From Marinifilaceae bacterium (lineage in GTDB: Bacteria; Bacteroidota; Bacteroidia; Bacteroidales; Marinifilaceae), in assembly GCA_016936255.1 (NCBI GenBank), contig JAFGYE010000117.1:23442-87441 (forward strand): 64,000 bases of DNA. The letters are read 5' to 3'. Positions 1 through 9,260 of this stretch are shown in pieces. The notes under the pieces were generated by a model. It searched no databases. It had not been told where the DNA came from and saw only the letters and a list, made by a program, of their open reading frames with translations. Both the position numbers and the translations under genes were made by a program. How positions within the stretch are numbered: position 1 is the stretch's first letter; every line of letters starts with the position of its first letter.

Positions 1-381
1 GAATATTTAAACGAATTTGACAGGGATATGATCGCATTACAAAACAAAGAGGAATTCATGAACGAACCTCACATTAAATGCGTTCAATCGGATGAGCAAA
101 ATCAAATTTTGGCTATTCTGAGAAAAGATTTACTATTTGTTTTCAATCTCAATCCAAACGAATCGTTTACTTATTACGGAATTCCAGCAAAATCAGGAAA
201 ATATCAGCTTGTACTTAATTCAGACGAGAATAAATATGGAGGCTTCGATCGTGTGGATGGCAGCCTGCTTTACTATTCCAAACCTGAAGTTTCAATGTCG
301 AAAAACCACAGGGTATACCTTTATTTACCAAGTAGAACAGCTTTGGTATTCAAGTATATTCCATCAAAAAGTATCTTTTAA
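1..381 (+). CDS. glgB: 1,4-alpha-glucan branching enzyme, C-terminal fragment
   Basis: The reading frame is open from base 1, so the gene begins outside the window; only the last 126 residues are present. They match the C-terminal all-beta domain that follows the GH13 barrel in eukaryote-like branching enzymes of Bacteroidota: a Y-L-N-x-F-D-R-D-M start, an F-x-L-N-P motif, a G-G-F-D-R-V-D-G segment, and the closing LPSRTALVFKY strand. The enzyme introduces alpha-1,6 branches into glycogen in the cytoplasm. The stop lies 2 bases before the next ATG, so it is probably translationally coupled to the GH13 gene. No catalytic residues are visible because the barrel is outside the window; a related GH13 enzyme with the same C-domain cannot be excluded. 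Confidence 0.75.
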   Translation, partial: EYLNEFDRDMIALQNKEEFMNEPHIKCVQSDEQNQILAILRKDLLFVFNLNPNESFTYYGIPAKSGKYQLVLNSDENKYGGFDRVDGSLLYYSKPEVSMSKNHRVYLYLPSRTALVFKYIPSKSIF

Positions 382-383
382 AT

Positions 384-2084
384 ATGGGCATTCCCAAACC
401 AATTATATATCAATTGCTTCCCCGTTTATTTGGAAACAAAAACACGAAGCCTGTTGTTGATGGCTCCCGAAGTGAAAATGGAACCGGAAAGTTCAATGAC
501 ATCAGCAACACTGCACTACAGGAAATAAAAAAACTTGGAATTACTCATGTTTGGTATACCGGAATCATCGAGCATGCGATTGTTGAAGCTTATCCTGATG
601 CTGGAATCCCTCATGGAAATCCTTTAGTGATTAAAGGAAAAGCAGGATCTCCTTATGCAATTAAAGATTATTACGATGTGAATCCTGATTTGGCAAAGGA
701 TGTAAATAATAGAATTCAGGAGTTTCAAGATCTTGTTGCCCGAACCCATCAGAACAATATGAAGGTAATTATCGATTTTGTTCCCAATCATCTGGCCCGG
801 GAATATCATTCGGATGCAAAACCGGAAGGTATTTCTGATTTTGGTGACCATGATGATAATAGTAAAGCATTTTCGGCCACTAACAATTTCTACTATTTGC
901 CACACCAAGAATTGCATTTGTCTGATGAAATAAGAAATCGGTTTCCAAATACAGATTATCAGGAATTTCCTGCAAAGACAACCGGAAATGATCAATTTAC
1001 TGCACATCCGCAACTTAACGATTGGTACGAAACCGTTAAACTAAATTATGGCGTTGATTACCTGAATGGACACTCCGCTCATTTTCATCCAATTCCAGAT
1101 ACTTGGTTGAAAATGAAAGACATTTTACTCTATTGGGCAAAAAAAGAAATTGATGCTTTCCGTTGTGATATGGCCGAAATGGTACCCGTAGAATTTTGGC
1201 ATTGGGTTATTGGTGAAATAAAATCGGTATTTCCTGATATCCTTTTTATTGCTGAAGTATACAATCCTTATTTGTACGAAACCTATATTAAAAACGGAAA
1301 ATTCGATTATTTGTACGACAAAGTAGGTTTGTACGATACTCTAAAAGGAGTAATCCGCGGAGAACGCCCGGCAAGAGATATTTCACAATGTTGGCAATCC
1401 TTAAATAATCTGGACGAATACATGCTTCGATTTCTGGAGAATCACGATGAGCAAAGAATTGCTTCACCCTATTTCGCTTCCAATCCTATCAAAGCCCTTC
1501 CCGGGATGATCCTGTCACTTTGCATGCACCGAGGACCTTTACTAATTTATTCAGGACAGGAATTTGCCGAGACAGGAATGGAAGTATCCGGTTACAGCGG
1601 ATCTGATGGACGATCTACCATATTCGATTACTGGAATTTACCAGAACATCAAAAATGGATGAATAATGGTAAGTTCGATGGTGATTTATTATCTGATCAG
1701 CAAAAAAAACTGAAAACAGCCTATGAGGACATTCTAAAATACGCACAACTTCCGGCTATTGTCTTTGGTGAATTTTATGACATTATGTGGCAAAACACAG
1801 ATTCAAACATTTTTAATTCGGATAAAGTTTACGCTTTTCTGCGACATACTGCTGATCAAAAACTATTGGTGATTTGTAATTTCGATGATCACACTCAACA
1901 TTTGCAGGTAAAAATACCAACACATGCCCTGGAAACAATGAATATTCCTTGTCCGATAGAATTGAGCTTTGTTAATATACAATCAAATGCTAAAGTTAAT
2001 CTAACCTGTGAAGAAACATCTGGAAAAGGACTGGCTCTAAACATTCCCGGCTATCAATATCTTCTGTTTGAAATTAGATATTAA
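384..2084 (+). CDS. GH13 alpha-amylase family glycoside hydrolase
   Basis: A 566-aa protein without signal peptide, so probably a cytoplasmic alpha-glucan hydrolase or transglycosylase. All four GH13 signature regions are visible: region I DFVPNH (131-136), region II FRCDMAE with nucleophile Asp262, region III IAEV with acid/base Glu291, and region IV ENHDE with Asp355. A C-terminal beta domain follows after about residue 480. It starts 2 bases after the branching-enzyme stop, which implies one transcript and a role in turnover of the same glucan. The exact specificity (alpha-amylase, maltogenic enzyme or similar) cannot be read from the motifs. Confidence 0.9.
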   Translation: MGIPKPIIYQLLPRLFGNKNTKPVVDGSRSENGTGKFNDISNTALQEIKKLGITHVWYTGIIEHAIVEAYPDAGIPHGNPLVIKGKAGSPYAIKDYYDVNPDLAKDVNNRIQEFQDLVARTHQNNMKVIIDFVPNHLAREYHSDAKPEGISDFGDHDDNSKAFSATNNFYYLPHQELHLSDEIRNRFPNTDYQEFPAKTTGNDQFTAHPQLNDWYETVKLNYGVDYLNGHSAHFHPIPDTWLKMKDILLYWAKKEIDAFRCDMAEMVPVEFWHWVIGEIKSVFPDILFIAEVYNPYLYETYIKNGKFDYLYDKVGLYDTLKGVIRGERPARDISQCWQSLNNLDEYMLRFLENHDEQRIASPYFASNPIKALPGMILSLCMHRGPLLIYSGQEFAETGMEVSGYSGSDGRSTIFDYWNLPEHQKWMNNGKFDGDLLSDQQKKLKTAYEDILKYAQLPAIVFGEFYDIMWQNTDSNIFNSDKVYAFLRHTADQKLLVICNFDDHTQHLQVKIPTHALETMNIPCPIELSFVNIQSNAKVNLTCEETSGKGLALNIPGYQYLLFEIRY

Positions 2085-2250
2085 AAAAAATCACTGATTT
2101 ATATGCTGTTATTGCAATTAATTGAGTGAATAGATCGTAATATCATCAGTAATTGTACTACGTTTACACAATTTTTAAAAATCAACTGCGAAATAAACAT
2201 TGCTTAGGAGTTTGACCTTGGTTTTGCTAAACGCGAAAAACAAATAAGAA

Positions 2251-3348
2251 ATGTTAAAGAACGAATTAGAGCTGATCATATCAGGTAAAAAAATATCAGT
2301 AAACAGACCAGAACCAATTGTTGCAGATATCGAGGTGGTTCCCTACAAAAGACGCATGGATCCTATGGATGCCATAGATGCACTTATTGAAGGCTATTCG
2401 GTTTTAATTGTTGATTACTATAGCAGCGGACTTGCTGTACTCAGCGAATTAAAAAAACATCTGGAGAAAAAATATACGGATCAATCGTTTAAGGGACAAC
2501 GTGAATTGCGCAAAACTTATCGCGAGCTTTCTCATAAACTGCTTCTGCACATAACAAACAACAAACTCACGGTTAGAAAAGCTCCGGAAATTGGCTGGTT
2601 AGAAACACTATATCCTGATTTCACTGAATTTCTGCTGCCATTTTCTCTGGTTCAAGGATTAAACAGTTCGTGGCAATGGTACGACAAAGGTATTTTCATT
2701 CCTGTTATCGACAGAAAAATACATCCGTTTTATGGCACCTATTTCCCTACCCGATTTGAACATTTAAAGCTATTCGATAAATGGTTGGAACGTTACAAGG
2801 GAGAAAAAAAATCTGCTATTGATGTTGGAATTGGTTCTGGCATTTTAAGTTTTCAACTGTTGAAGCATGGTTTTCAGAAGGTTTGTGGTACAGATAACAA
2901 TCCGAATGCAATTATTGGCTTGACACAAAGTCTGAAGAACAGCAAATTAAACTCGAAAATAGAACTTTTATTCGGAGATTTATTTGCCCAAAACGACAGC
3001 AAATCAGATTTAATTGTATTTAATCCTCCCTGGTTGCCGGCATCAAACAAATCGGAAGGAATTGACAATGCGATCTACTATGAAAAAGATTTGTTTCCAC
3101 GCTTTTTTGCAGAAGCAAAAAAACACACCAGACTTAATGGTCGTGTTGTAATTCTGTTTTCAAATCTGGCACAAATTACAAATCAGAAGCAAAGTCACCC
3201 TATCGAAAAAGAATTGGCTGAAGGCGGTCGTTTTGAAAAAGAATTACTTTTGCATAAAAAAGTCAGATCAGCTTCAAAGAATACAAAAAGAAATCAAAAT
3301 TGGCGCCACGAAGAAATGATAGAACTATGGGTATTAAAATTGCTTTAA
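2251..3348 (+). CDS. class I SAM-dependent methyltransferase (PrmC/HemK-like)
   Basis: 365 aa. The second half is a Rossmann methyltransferase domain: the glycine-rich SAM loop DVGIGSG starts at residue 191, an acidic end of strand 2 follows (GTDNNP), and the catalytic NPPW motif is at 258-261. NPPW/NPPY motifs are typical of N-methyltransferases acting on amide or amino groups, such as PrmC (release-factor glutamine) or rRNA/DNA adenine enzymes. The N-terminal ~170 residues have no motif I recognise. The gene stands alone between the GH13 gene and the lysine-rich peptide. The substrate is unknown. Confidence 0.85.
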   Translation: MLKNELELIISGKKISVNRPEPIVADIEVVPYKRRMDPMDAIDALIEGYSVLIVDYYSSGLAVLSELKKHLEKKYTDQSFKGQRELRKTYRELSHKLLLHITNNKLTVRKAPEIGWLETLYPDFTEFLLPFSLVQGLNSSWQWYDKGIFIPVIDRKIHPFYGTYFPTRFEHLKLFDKWLERYKGEKKSAIDVGIGSGILSFQLLKHGFQKVCGTDNNPNAIIGLTQSLKNSKLNSKIELLFGDLFAQNDSKSDLIVFNPPWLPASNKSEGIDNAIYYEKDLFPRFFAEAKKHTRLNGRVVILFSNLAQITNQKQSHPIEKELAEGGRFEKELLLHKKVRSASKNTKRNQNWRHEEMIELWVLKLL

Positions 3349-3440
3349 CCAAACACAAAAAATGTTAAATGCCAATTTATTTCGTAAATTTGAAGTAACT
3401 CGTTATAAGTAATAAAAATAGAAACTTAATTTAAAATATC

Positions 3441-3545
3441 ATGGCTAAGTCACAAGACGCTAAGAAAAACGTTAAAAAGGAATCGACAAAAACGGCGAAA
3501 GAAAAAAAAGAAGAAAAAAGAGAGAAAAAAGCTAATAAAAAATAA
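3441..3545 (+). CDS. very small lysine-rich basic peptide (34 aa)
   Basis: ATG at 3441, TAA at 3543-3545, 34 residues of which about half are Lys (MAKSQDAKKNVKKESTKT, then alternating KEKK/EKREKK/ANKK). It sits 92 bases after the methyltransferase and directly before a strong terminator, the position of a genuine short transcript end. The composition resembles the basic tails of nucleic-acid binding proteins, but no fold can be assigned. Low-complexity A-rich DNA could also produce such a frame by chance. Confidence 0.5.
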   Translation: MAKSQDAKKNVKKESTKTAKEKKEEKREKKANKK

Positions 3546-3564
3546 TTTCATTAGTTCCAAATAC

Positions 3565-3604
3565 AAAAAAAAGGCTGTTTCAAAATTGAAACAGCCTTTT
3601 TTCA
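3565..3604. terminator. bidirectional intrinsic terminator
   Basis: A perfect 13-bp stem (3571-3583 with 3586-3598, core GGCTGTTTC/GAAACAGCC) is flanked by an A-run on the left and a T-run on the right. It can therefore end both the + transcript (methyltransferase/small peptide) and the convergent - glycogen operon ending at 3618. Confidence 0.9.
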
Positions 3605-3617
3605 TACCTATTTTATT

Positions 3618-6600
3618 CTAAATCCATTTTACATAGTTAAAATCCTGACGATGCGGAAGGTTGCAGTTACAAGCATACATTCTCAATCCAAAATCGAAGA
3701 TTCCCGGATCATTCAACACCAGATCCAAACGATAGAATGCCAGTGAATCTACCTTACGGTCAAGAATTAATTGTTCAGTTCGAATCGGTCCAGGTTTCTG
3801 AGGATCTATGGTTGCTCTTATTACCAATTCAACACAAATATCTTCATCAATCAAATCCTTTAAATCAAGTGCAACTTCTACATGATAATTTTCACCTGAC
3901 AAATATTTGTGTTTCGGAGTACTTGGTGCATCCACAGAAACCACTTCAATATGATCCCATGCTGTAAGAATTTTCTTTTTCCATTTGGCAGTATCTTTTG
4001 CCATTTCGTAGTCTTTCTCCTTTAATTTCAGAACACGTTGATGCATTTTACTGTAAAAATGATTTTTGTAATCGTCAATCATACGTTTGGTTGTATATTC
4101 AGGTGCAATTTCAGCTATACATTTTTTAATGTACTGAATCCAGTCAACCGGTATATTGTTCTCATCACGCTTATAATACAGAGGTATTATTTCATTTTCG
4201 AACATTGAGTAAATTGTCTGTGCATCTAATTCATCCTGAAACGATTGATTTTCATAGGTTCTGTTATCAGTCAGTGCCCATCCTGCTCCTTCACGATAAC
4301 CTTCCAGCCACCATCCGTCGAGAACACTAAAATTAAGAACTCCATTCATAACAGCCTTTTCACCCGATGTTCCGGAAGCTTCCAATGGACGGGTTGGAGT
4401 GTTCATCCAGATATCAACACCTTTAACCAATCGCTGGCCTAATTCCATGTCATAATTCTCAAGGAATAAAATTTTCCCTTCAAATTCAGGACGACGAGAC
4501 ACATCAACAATTCGCTTAATCAAATCCTGTCCTGCTTTATCCGCAGGATGTGCTTTCCCCGCAAAAATAAATTGCACTGGTTTTTCAGGATTATTTAAAA
4601 GTTCGGCCAATCGCTCTATATCACTAAATAATAAATGAGCACGCTTGTAGGTGGCGAATCGACGCGCAAACCCAATGGTAAGAGCATTCTCATCTATCGA
4701 ATTCATAATCTCAACTAAAGAACGAGGATCCTCATATCTTTTAATCCAATTCTTTTTGAACCGATCCTTCGCAAAATCAATCAGTTTTTTACGCAATACA
4801 TTTTTTATCGCCCAGATTTTCTCATCTGCAACATCATATATTTTTCTCCAATATTCTTTGTTCGACAAATCATTTAAGAATCCTTTATCAAATTCCTGTT
4901 CGTGCAAGGTTCTCCATTCTTTTGCAGTCCAGCTAGGATAATGCACTCCATTTGTTACGTAACCAATATGCAATTCCTCAGGAAAATATCCCTGATAAAG
5001 ATTATTGAACATTTCCTGAGAAATTTTGCCGTGAAGCATACTTACTCCATTCATGGCAACCGACGTATTGGCGGCCAAATTACTCATCGAAAATCTCTCG
5101 TTATAATCCAAAGGATTTTCCCTGCCCAGAGCAAGAAATTGATCCCATCCTAATTTCAATTTTTCAGGAACATAAGACAGGTAATGTCTGATCATATCAG
5201 GAGAAAAAGTGTCATGTCCGGCTGGTACCGGCGTATGAGTAGTAAAAAGAGAAGAAGCCCTTACGATTTCCAAGGCTACTTCGAATTGATAACCATCAGA
5301 AATCAGATTAATCAAACGTTCTACATTTATTAATGCCGCATGTCCTTCGTTGCAATGGTATAAGTCAGGCTTGATACCAACAGCATCGAGGGTTTTGATA
5401 CCTCCCATTCCCAAAAGAATTTCCTGCTTAATCCGGTGATCCCAATCGCCTCCATATAGTTGGTGAGTTAAAGAACGATCTTGCTCATCATTCATTTCGG
5501 TTTCCGTATCCAAAAGATATAAGGAAATTCTACCCACTTCAACCTTCCATATTTTTGCTGTAACAGTTCTTCCTTCCAAAGGAAAAGAAATGGTTTTTGC
5601 AAAACCAGAACTATCTCTCACCCTGCTTATTGGCAACTGAGAAAATTTTTGTTCGTCCAGCTCAACCAATTGCTCGCCATTTAAAGATAAACGCTGGGTA
5701 AAATATCCAAACCGATACATAAAACCAACCGCAACCATATCCACATTTGAGTCACTGGCTTCTTTTAAATAATCGCCCGCTAATATTCCCAATCCACCGG
5801 AATAAATTTTCAGGTTATTATTTAAACCGTACTCCATACTGAAATAAGCAATCTTAGGTTGTCCTTCGGCCGGCTTTTCGGCCATGTAGTTTTTAAAATC
5901 CTGAATTACAGCAGTATAATTTTGCATAAAAGACTCATCAGCCGCCAATTCTTTCATTCGTGCACTTGAGACTTGCTTAAGCAGTAAAATTGGATTTTTT
6001 TTACAACTATGCCATAACTTGGAATCCACCGATTCGTAAAGGTCAATAGCTTTATAATTCCAACACCACCATAAATTTTTAGACAATTCCTCCAGTCCAA
6101 GTAATTCCTTAGGAAGATTGGTCTCAATAATTAATTTCCGCCAACTTATTTGATTGCTTTTTGGTACGTTCAAATGATTTTCAACCAAAACCTGCACAGG
6201 TGATTCGTTTTCCTTTTTCATATTATTTTTGATTGCTAATTCGTAAGCCTTGTAATAATTTCCAATAAAATTTTTCCACAACGTCCTTTTGGCAATACTG
6301 CCTGCATTTTCCCTGCACCGAATTATATGATCCTCTGATTTTGTTGAAAAATTAAATATATGAGAAGAAATATTTTCTACAACTTCTTTTCGATTGGAAT
6401 CATTTCGTTCCACAACTGCAACGCCGCCTTTGTCTGCCTCTCCAATCATTTGAACCCATTGTCCAAATCCGGATAATGAAGTTGTTATGGTAGGAACGCT
6501 AAAAGCAACACTCTCCATTGGAGTATATCCCCAAGGTTCATAATAAGATGGAAAAACTGACAGGTCCAATCCCATCAAAAGCTCATAATAAGACTTATTA

Positions 6601-7859
6601 AATATGCCATCCTTTCCATCCAGATAGGTTGGCACAAAAATAACTTTAACTCTCTCATCTTCACCATTACTAAAACCCAAAGACTTGATCTTTTTTAAGA
6701 TCTCATCCCTGTCTTCATTGCCCAGGTTATGGGTTAAATAAGGTTTTGTCAGAAACTTTTTTTTCGGATATTCCGCCAAATTCTCCTGTAAATCCTTTCG
6801 GGGACCCCGCTGATCTCCTGGAATCAAAAAGAAAGCTACAATATCACGATCCATATATTTATTTGCATTCAATTGGGCCAAAGCTTCCAAAAACACATCA
6901 AGGCCTTTGTTTTTGAACTCGTAACGACCACCTGTTCCTACAAACAATGTATTCTCCTTTATTTCATAACCCAAAAGCGATTCGGCTACTTTCGTGAATT
7001 CTTTTTTTGATTTCTGTCTGGTAATTTCAAGCTGTTCGGGATTCGGTACAAAATCATCTTCAAAACCATTTGGCATCACCACATCTACAGCGCGCCCATG
7101 AAATTGCCTGCATTCCCGTGCTGTGATATCACTCACAGTTGAAGAACAATCTGCTGCCAGAGCAACACATTTTTCCATTGAGCATTTGGCCGTAACATTG
7201 TACTGTCTTGGCTTTTCAATTGGATTAAAATGAAGCAGATTATCGTACAAGTTTTCATAATTACTGGCCAATACCCGTCCAAGCATACTTGCATGAGTCG
7301 TGAAAATTGTTGCAATATCAGGCGCTTGATCTTTCAAATACAAGAGTCCGGCACCTGTCATCCACTCATGAAACTGAGCAACTATTTTATTTTTCGACAA
7401 ATCATTAAACTGTACAAAACTCTCAATGACTTTACCACTTGCATAACCAAACATTGCAGCATCATTATAATCATCCTGTCCATATAAAGATTCCAACCGG
7501 TAAATTTCCCACAACTGACTGTAAATAGCGTCTTTCTTCGCCAGAAAATCCGAAAAATCAATCAAAATCACAATTGGATTTCCCGGTATTTTCCAATATC
7601 CAATCCGAACCGACAAACCATCAGCTTTTAATTTCTCTCTCCATTCCGGAAACAATTTTTCATCTTCCTGAAACTCTTTCTCCCGGTGTTCGGTTTTATT
7701 AAAATCCGGTCCTATATAAATGATCCGATCGTTAAACACTGGTTTAAGCGACAAGGCCTTTGTAGAAATAACCGTATGAATTCCACCTACCTTATTGCAA
7801 ACTTCCCAACTAATTTCAAATATAAAATCCGGAATTACATCCCTATTATCCATACCCAT
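3618..7859 (-). CDS. glycogen synthase (GT3)-glycogen phosphorylase (GT35) fusion protein
   Basis: 1413 aa with two complete enzymes in one chain. Residues ~10-560 are a GT3 (eukaryote-type) glycogen synthase: nucleotide-sugar loop KVGGIHTV at 23-30, and the GT3 signature YYEPWGYTPMES at ~440-450 followed by TTSLSGFG. Residues ~575-1400 are an archaeal/Thermotoga-type alpha-glucan phosphorylase with its DUF3417 entry domain (NLWWCWN, ~594), the YFSMEYGL and YSGGLGILAGDYLK motifs, and the pyridoxal-phosphate lysine in SGTSGEKAVMNG (~1168). It is the last gene of the minus operon, 110 bases after the GH57 gene. Synthesis and phosphorolysis are opposite reactions, so the halves must be separately controlled, or one half dominates. 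Related proteins in Bacteroidota are usually labelled only as phosphorylase. Confidence 0.92.
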   Translation of the reverse strand: MGMDNRDVIPDFIFEISWEVCNKVGGIHTVISTKALSLKPVFNDRIIYIGPDFNKTEHREKEFQEDEKLFPEWREKLKADGLSVRIGYWKIPGNPIVILIDFSDFLAKKDAIYSQLWEIYRLESLYGQDDYNDAAMFGYASGKVIESFVQFNDLSKNKIVAQFHEWMTGAGLLYLKDQAPDIATIFTTHASMLGRVLASNYENLYDNLLHFNPIEKPRQYNVTAKCSMEKCVALAADCSSTVSDITARECRQFHGRAVDVVMPNGFEDDFVPNPEQLEITRQKSKKEFTKVAESLLGYEIKENTLFVGTGGRYEFKNKGLDVFLEALAQLNANKYMDRDIVAFFLIPGDQRGPRKDLQENLAEYPKKKFLTKPYLTHNLGNEDRDEILKKIKSLGFSNGEDERVKVIFVPTYLDGKDGIFNKSYYELLMGLDLSVFPSYYEPWGYTPMESVAFSVPTITTSLSGFGQWVQMIGEADKGGVAVVERNDSNRKEVVENISSHIFNFSTKSEDHIIRCRENAGSIAKRTLWKNFIGNYYKAYELAIKNNMKKENESPVQVLVENHLNVPKSNQISWRKLIIETNLPKELLGLEELSKNLWWCWNYKAIDLYESVDSKLWHSCKKNPILLLKQVSSARMKELAADESFMQNYTAVIQDFKNYMAEKPAEGQPKIAYFSMEYGLNNNLKIYSGGLGILAGDYLKEASDSNVDMVAVGFMYRFGYFTQRLSLNGEQLVELDEQKFSQLPISRVRDSSGFAKTISFPLEGRTVTAKIWKVEVGRISLYLLDTETEMNDEQDRSLTHQLYGGDWDHRIKQEILLGMGGIKTLDAVGIKPDLYHCNEGHAALINVERLINLISDGYQFEVALEIVRASSLFTTHTPVPAGHDTFSPDMIRHYLSYVPEKLKLGWDQFLALGRENPLDYNERFSMSNLAANTSVAMNGVSMLHGKISQEMFNNLYQGYFPEELHIGYVTNGVHYPSWTAKEWRTLHEQEFDKGFLNDLSNKEYWRKIYDVADEKIWAIKNVLRKKLIDFAKDRFKKNWIKRYEDPRSLVEIMNSIDENALTIGFARRFATYKRAHLLFSDIERLAELLNNPEKPVQFIFAGKAHPADKAGQDLIKRIVDVSRRPEFEGKILFLENYDMELGQRLVKGVDIWMNTPTRPLEASGTSGEKAVMNGVLNFSVLDGWWLEGYREGAGWALTDNRTYENQSFQDELDAQTIYSMFENEIIPLYYKRDENNIPVDWIQYIKKCIAEIAPEYTTKRMIDDYKNHFYSKMHQRVLKLKEKDYEMAKDTAKWKKKILTAWDHIEVVSVDAPSTPKHKYLSGENYHVEVALDLKDLIDEDICVELVIRATIDPQKPGPIRTEQLILDRKVDSLAFYRLDLVLNDPGIFDFGLRMYACNCNLPHRQDFNYVKWI

Positions 7860-7969
7860 ATATCATTACGAATTACTTTTAGCTATTAGACCCAGCTAAA
7901 GTGTTGACTACATTAAAATCTGATAATTACTAATAAACTGAACATTTTTTACGATTTCCTTTTTAAGGA

Positions 7970-9256
7970 TTAATTTTTCAATTCACTTAGCTCCCTTTCA
8001 TATTTAGCAATTAATTCATCCTTTTGTGAAATTTGATATTGCAATTCTTCGGGATCAAGGGCTAAACCATCTTTAATCAATTTCAAGCGTATCTGAAAAT
8101 CACTTAATACATTCATATAATTAATAAATGCATCGTAAGGTGAGCTGTACGGATTAAAATAAGAATGCACATCACCATCAGAAGCAAACTTGGTACACAT
8201 GTAGTAAAAATGATCGCTGGCTTGTAAAAATTTCCAATCCAAGTTAATTCGGTCATCATTTACAGCTGCAACATCGTCACGTAATGCATATAATTTTCGG
8301 AAAGCTTCATCCTGAAGTTTGTTGCCCAGCCATGCCGACAAATCACGCTCTTCATCTGCCCATGAAATTGCATTAGGCACATGCGCCTGAGCAATTGGAT
8401 GAAATTCAGAAGCAAGCTCAGAAGGAGTTGCAAATTTATATTTCGATTTCGAAATAACCTCCTGAGGAAGGTGAGCTAAGAATTCAAAAATTCCAGATTT
8501 CTTCTTCTGATGTTCACCGAAGGTTTCATAATCCATAAATATATTCACAAAATCTTCTTTTTCATCCATTTCATTCAGCCAGCCAACAAATTTAGTTGTT
8601 GTTAACGGCCATTCCTTCCATCCTTCAGATGAAAACCGGAATGAAATATCATCACTTAGTTTGTAATTACGCATTAAAACTTTTAGCTTGGGATTGATTG
8701 CGTTGCAGTACAAATAATTTGGACTCTTCCAACCCAAGATGTGCTTGGCTCCTTCTGTTAAAATTGCCTTATACCCCATTTTGGAAACCATTTCCCCAAT
8801 TTCGTCCGAATAAATCATTTCTGTGTTTCGAAATACAGATGGCCGAACTCCAAAAAGAGCTTCTATTTTATCGCTGTGACTTGTCACTTGCTGAACAAAC
8901 TCCTCTTTATTGATTAATGAAGCAAGAGAATGAGAATAAGTTTCTGCTAAAAACTCAACATCTCCCGTTTTGGCCAGATCTTTGAAAGTATCAATAACTT
9001 CCGGTGCATATTGCTCGAGTTGATCCAAGGCAATGCCCGTGATAGAAAATGATATTTTAAACTTGCCTTTGTTGTTTTTTAATAATTCCAAAACAATTTT
9101 ATTTGCAGGCAGATAACACTCATCTGCAATTTTTCTCATGATCGACTCATTGGTATAATCATCGTAATAGTAGTGATCATTGCCAATATCAAAAAAACGA
9201 TATCTTTTTAAACGTAAGGGTTGATGAATCTGAAAATATAAACAAAGTGCCTTCAT
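7970..9256 (-). CDS. GH57 alpha-amylase/glucanotransferase
   Basis: 428 aa, cytoplasmic (no signal peptide). The N-terminus FQIHQPLRL is GH57 motif 1. Nucleophile Glu146 lies in FRNTEMIY and acid/base Asp242 in FMDYETFGEHQ, so the active site is intact. The last ~40 residues form a charged helix (ISQKDELIAKYERELSELK) that looks like a coiled coil. GH57 enzymes hydrolyse or transfer alpha-1,4 glucan chains. The gene lies 4 bases after the GT4 gene of the same operon, pointing to glycogen remodelling. Bacteroidota commonly keep this GH133-GT4-GH57 trio together. Confidence 0.92.
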   Translation of the reverse strand: MKALCLYFQIHQPLRLKRYRFFDIGNDHYYYDDYTNESIMRKIADECYLPANKIVLELLKNNKGKFKISFSITGIALDQLEQYAPEVIDTFKDLAKTGDVEFLAETYSHSLASLINKEEFVQQVTSHSDKIEALFGVRPSVFRNTEMIYSDEIGEMVSKMGYKAILTEGAKHILGWKSPNYLYCNAINPKLKVLMRNYKLSDDISFRFSSEGWKEWPLTTTKFVGWLNEMDEKEDFVNIFMDYETFGEHQKKKSGIFEFLAHLPQEVISKSKYKFATPSELASEFHPIAQAHVPNAISWADEERDLSAWLGNKLQDEAFRKLYALRDDVAAVNDDRINLDWKFLQASDHFYYMCTKFASDGDVHSYFNPYSSPYDAFINYMNVLSDFQIRLKLIKDGLALDPEELQYQISQKDELIAKYERELSELKN

Positions 9257-9260
9257 AATC

